From CAVWDI01 sp046259385 (lineage in GTDB: Bacteria; Chloroflexota; Anaerolineae; Anaerolineales; UBA4823): DNA of 31,735 bases. The notes under the pieces were generated by a model. It had not been told where the DNA came from, ran no database searches, and saw nothing but the letters and a program-made list of their open reading frames with translations. Location: NCBI GenBank assembly GCA_046259385.1, contig JBJYWI010000089.1:1-31735 (forward strand), given 5' to 3'. Positions 30,260 through 31,735 of the stretch are shown piece by piece. The first letter of the stretch is position 1, and every line of letters begins with the position of its first letter. A program made the position numbers and the translations under genes.

Positions 30260-31648
30260 TTATGTATCTGAAAACAAATCAGCAGCGGCTTTGTTGTGTT
30301 CTTCAACCAGTAAATCCTGATCATAAGTCTTCAGACGGGCGCCTTCAACGATGGTCGTTCCCCCTACCACAGTGTAATCAGCAGTTACCGGCGCGCAGAA
30401 AACCAGCGCAGCGACCGGATCGTGCAGCCCGCCAGCGTATCCCAAATGGTTGAGATTCACGGCAAAGAAATCCGCGCATTTTCCAGCTTCAAGCGAACCA
30501 ATATCTGATCTACCAAGGACGGATGCACCCCCACGTGTCGCGATTTCTAACACCTGGCGGGCGGTCATCAAGGGCGGCGCGTTTTTAATTGATTGTGATG
30601 CTCCTCTTAATCCTGCATCCAGGCGGGAAAGCAACATTGCCTGGCGCACTTCCTCCAGCATGTGCGAGCCGTCATTGCTGGCAGAACCATCTACCCCTAC
30701 TCCAACCATCACACCTCTCAGCAGCATGTCCATTACAGGCGCGATCCCGGACGCCAGGCGCATGTTTGAATTAGGGCAGTGGGCGACCCCACAACCGGTG
30801 TTTTTATATATGTCAATTTCGTCCTCATTCACGTAAACTGAATGAGCAAACCATACATCATTCCCGGTCCAGTTCAATTTCTCCATATAGGGAACCGGAC
30901 GGTAACCGAACTTCTGTTGGCAGAAAACTTCTTCATCCTTCGTCTCCGCCAGGTGGGTGTGCAATCTAACCCCGTAGGCTCGCGCAAGCTCCGCGCTGTT
31001 TATCATCAGCTCTGGGGTGACGCTGAATGGGGAACAGGGGGCAAGAACTATCTGGACCATTGAACCAGGTTCCGGATCATGAAATGTTTCAATCAACCGT
31101 CGGGAATCCATCAGAATGACTTCCTCATCCTCGACCACGCTGTCCGGAGGCAGCCCGCCTTTGCTCTCACCGAGACTCATCGAGCCTCTGGATGCATGCA
31201 GGCGCAATCCAATCTGCTCGGCTGCCCGGATTTCGTCATCCAACCTGGAGCCGTTCGGGAACAGGTACAGGTGGTCAGAAGCGGTCGTGCAGCCTGATAA
31301 AGCCAGCTCCGCCAGGGCGGTCCTTGTTGAGATTTGAATTTCTTCCGGTCCCATCCTTGCCCAAATCGGGTATAGTGTCTTGAGCCAGTTGAACAAATTC
31401 ACGTTTTGAGCCGCTGGTACTACCCGCGTGAGAGTCTGGTAAAAATGATGGTGGGTATTTACCAGTCCGGGCAGGACAATGTGTCCGGAAAGATCGAGGA
31501 TTTCATCAGCGCTGGTAGGCAGTCCTGAGCTTGGACCAACATGCTGGATAAATCCATCAGAAATAAAAAGACCACCATCCGGAATTTCCCGGCGGTGGTC
31601 GTCCATGGTAACCAGTACGGCAGCATTGCGGACCAGTAAAGTAGTCAT
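30260..31648 (-). CDS. 8-oxoguanine deaminase-type amidohydrolase (SsnA/AtzB-related)
   Basis: The family deaminates purine-like heterocycles; 8-oxoguanine deaminase yields urate. The 462-aa protein matches characterised 8-oxoguanine deaminases along its whole length as I recall them. The N-terminus has T-M-D-D-H-R-R-E-I-P-D-G-G-L-F. The metal site is H66-H67-H68 in N-T-H-H-H-F-Y-Q. R-V-V-P-A-A-Q, Y-P-I-W-A-R, S-D-H-L-Y-L-F-P-N-G and A-P-C-S-P-F-S-V follow. The remaining ligands are H230-T-H232 with E235, W-F-A-H269 and D320 in G-V-D-G-S-A-S-N-D. I chose ATG at 31648 because it gives the usual M-T-T-L-L-V-R-N-A start; a TTG at 31711 would add a poorly conserved basic extension. It is the first visible gene of the cluster. 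Guanine deaminase or SsnA-type activity are the alternatives. Confidence 0.85.
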   Translation of the reverse strand: MTTLLVRNAAVLVTMDDHRREIPDGGLFISDGFIQHVGPSSGLPTSADEILDLSGHIVLPGLVNTHHHFYQTLTRVVPAAQNVNLFNWLKTLYPIWARMGPEEIQISTRTALAELALSGCTTASDHLYLFPNGSRLDDEIRAAEQIGLRLHASRGSMSLGESKGGLPPDSVVEDEEVILMDSRRLIETFHDPEPGSMVQIVLAPCSPFSVTPELMINSAELARAYGVRLHTHLAETKDEEVFCQQKFGYRPVPYMEKLNWTGNDVWFAHSVYVNEDEIDIYKNTGCGVAHCPNSNMRLASGIAPVMDMLLRGVMVGVGVDGSASNDGSHMLEEVRQAMLLSRLDAGLRGASQSIKNAPPLMTARQVLEIATRGGASVLGRSDIGSLEAGKCADFFAVNLNHLGYAGGLHDPVAALVFCAPVTADYTVVGGTTIVEGARLKTYDQDLLVEEHNKAAADLFSDT

Positions 31649-31735
31649 TGATTTTTTTATTGAATTGTTCTGATTTATGTATTTTGATTTTTTGATTCTG
31701 TGGCTTTGCAAGTTTATCAGAGTAAAATCGTAAAG

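Noticed and set aside
31649..31735. Promoter for the first gene
   Set aside because: TTGCAA and several AT-rich hexamers occur, but no -35/-10 pair has acceptable spacing, and the true start of the operon may be outside the window.

Overview
The window looks like a chromosomal stretch from a Gram-negative-type bacterium, most plausibly Chloroflexota (Anaerolineae-like). Three things point there: a substrate-binding lipoprotein whose lipobox is followed by a long Pro/Glu/Ala linker, a set of conserved proteins of the kind I associate with that phylum (the 188-aa unknown and the large PLP fold-type II enzyme), and moderate GC content. The taxon is an inference from style and family content; there is no rRNA or tRNA in the window. 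All 22 recognised genes lie on the minus strand, so transcription runs from the right edge (about 31.7 kb) to the left edge. No mobile element, CRISPR array, tRNA or rRNA was seen, and no gene-free gap exceeds 300 bp.

Right half (31.65 kb down to about 15.0 kb): a purine salvage/catabolism and uptake island. In transcription order it encodes an 8-oxoguanine deaminase-type amidohydrolase, adenine deaminase, a GntR/HutC-type repressor, an ATCase-like carbamoyltransferase, a YgeW-like (knotted-type) carbamoyltransferase and carbamate kinase. These are followed by a complete doubled BMP/nucleoside-type ABC transporter: ATPase 1, permeases A1 and B1, permeases A2 and B2, one binding lipoprotein with two fused BMP domains, and ATPase 2. 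The logic resembles the E. coli yge/hyu/yqe/ssnA locus: import of purines or nucleosides, deamination, ring opening, and transfer of a carbamoyl group to phosphate so that carbamate kinase can make ATP.

Middle (about 15.0 to 9.1 kb): threonine synthase, a membrane-anchored family 2 glycosyltransferase, an uncharacterised PLP-dependent fold-type II enzyme, a conserved 188-aa protein of unknown function, and a dihydropyrimidinase/hydantoinase. The last three form a tight group. The hydantoinase is the expected ring-opening partner of the carbamoyltransferases and carbamate kinase upstream.

Left (9.07 to 3.76 kb): a lipoprotein with PD40/TolB-like beta-propeller repeats, followed by three integral membrane proteins resembling the antiporter-type subunits of complex I and group 4 hydrogenases (NuoL-like, HyfE/NuoK-like, NuoN-like). 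No hydrophilic or redox subunits accompany them. Several ionisable residues normally needed for proton translocation appear to be substituted.

Far left (3.7 to 0 kb): a well-formed promoter drives a coiled-coil protein and selB, the selenocysteine-specific elongation factor. The two reading frames are in phase and separated by one amber codon. The start of a further gene (possible nucleotidyltransferase-like family) runs off the left edge.

The most striking features are the doubled transporter sharing one tandem binding protein, the paired non-identical carbamoyltransferases next to carbamate kinase, the charge-depleted complex I-like membrane trio, and an orphan perfect Shine-Dalgarno sequence plus a strong hairpin bracketing the binding-protein gene.
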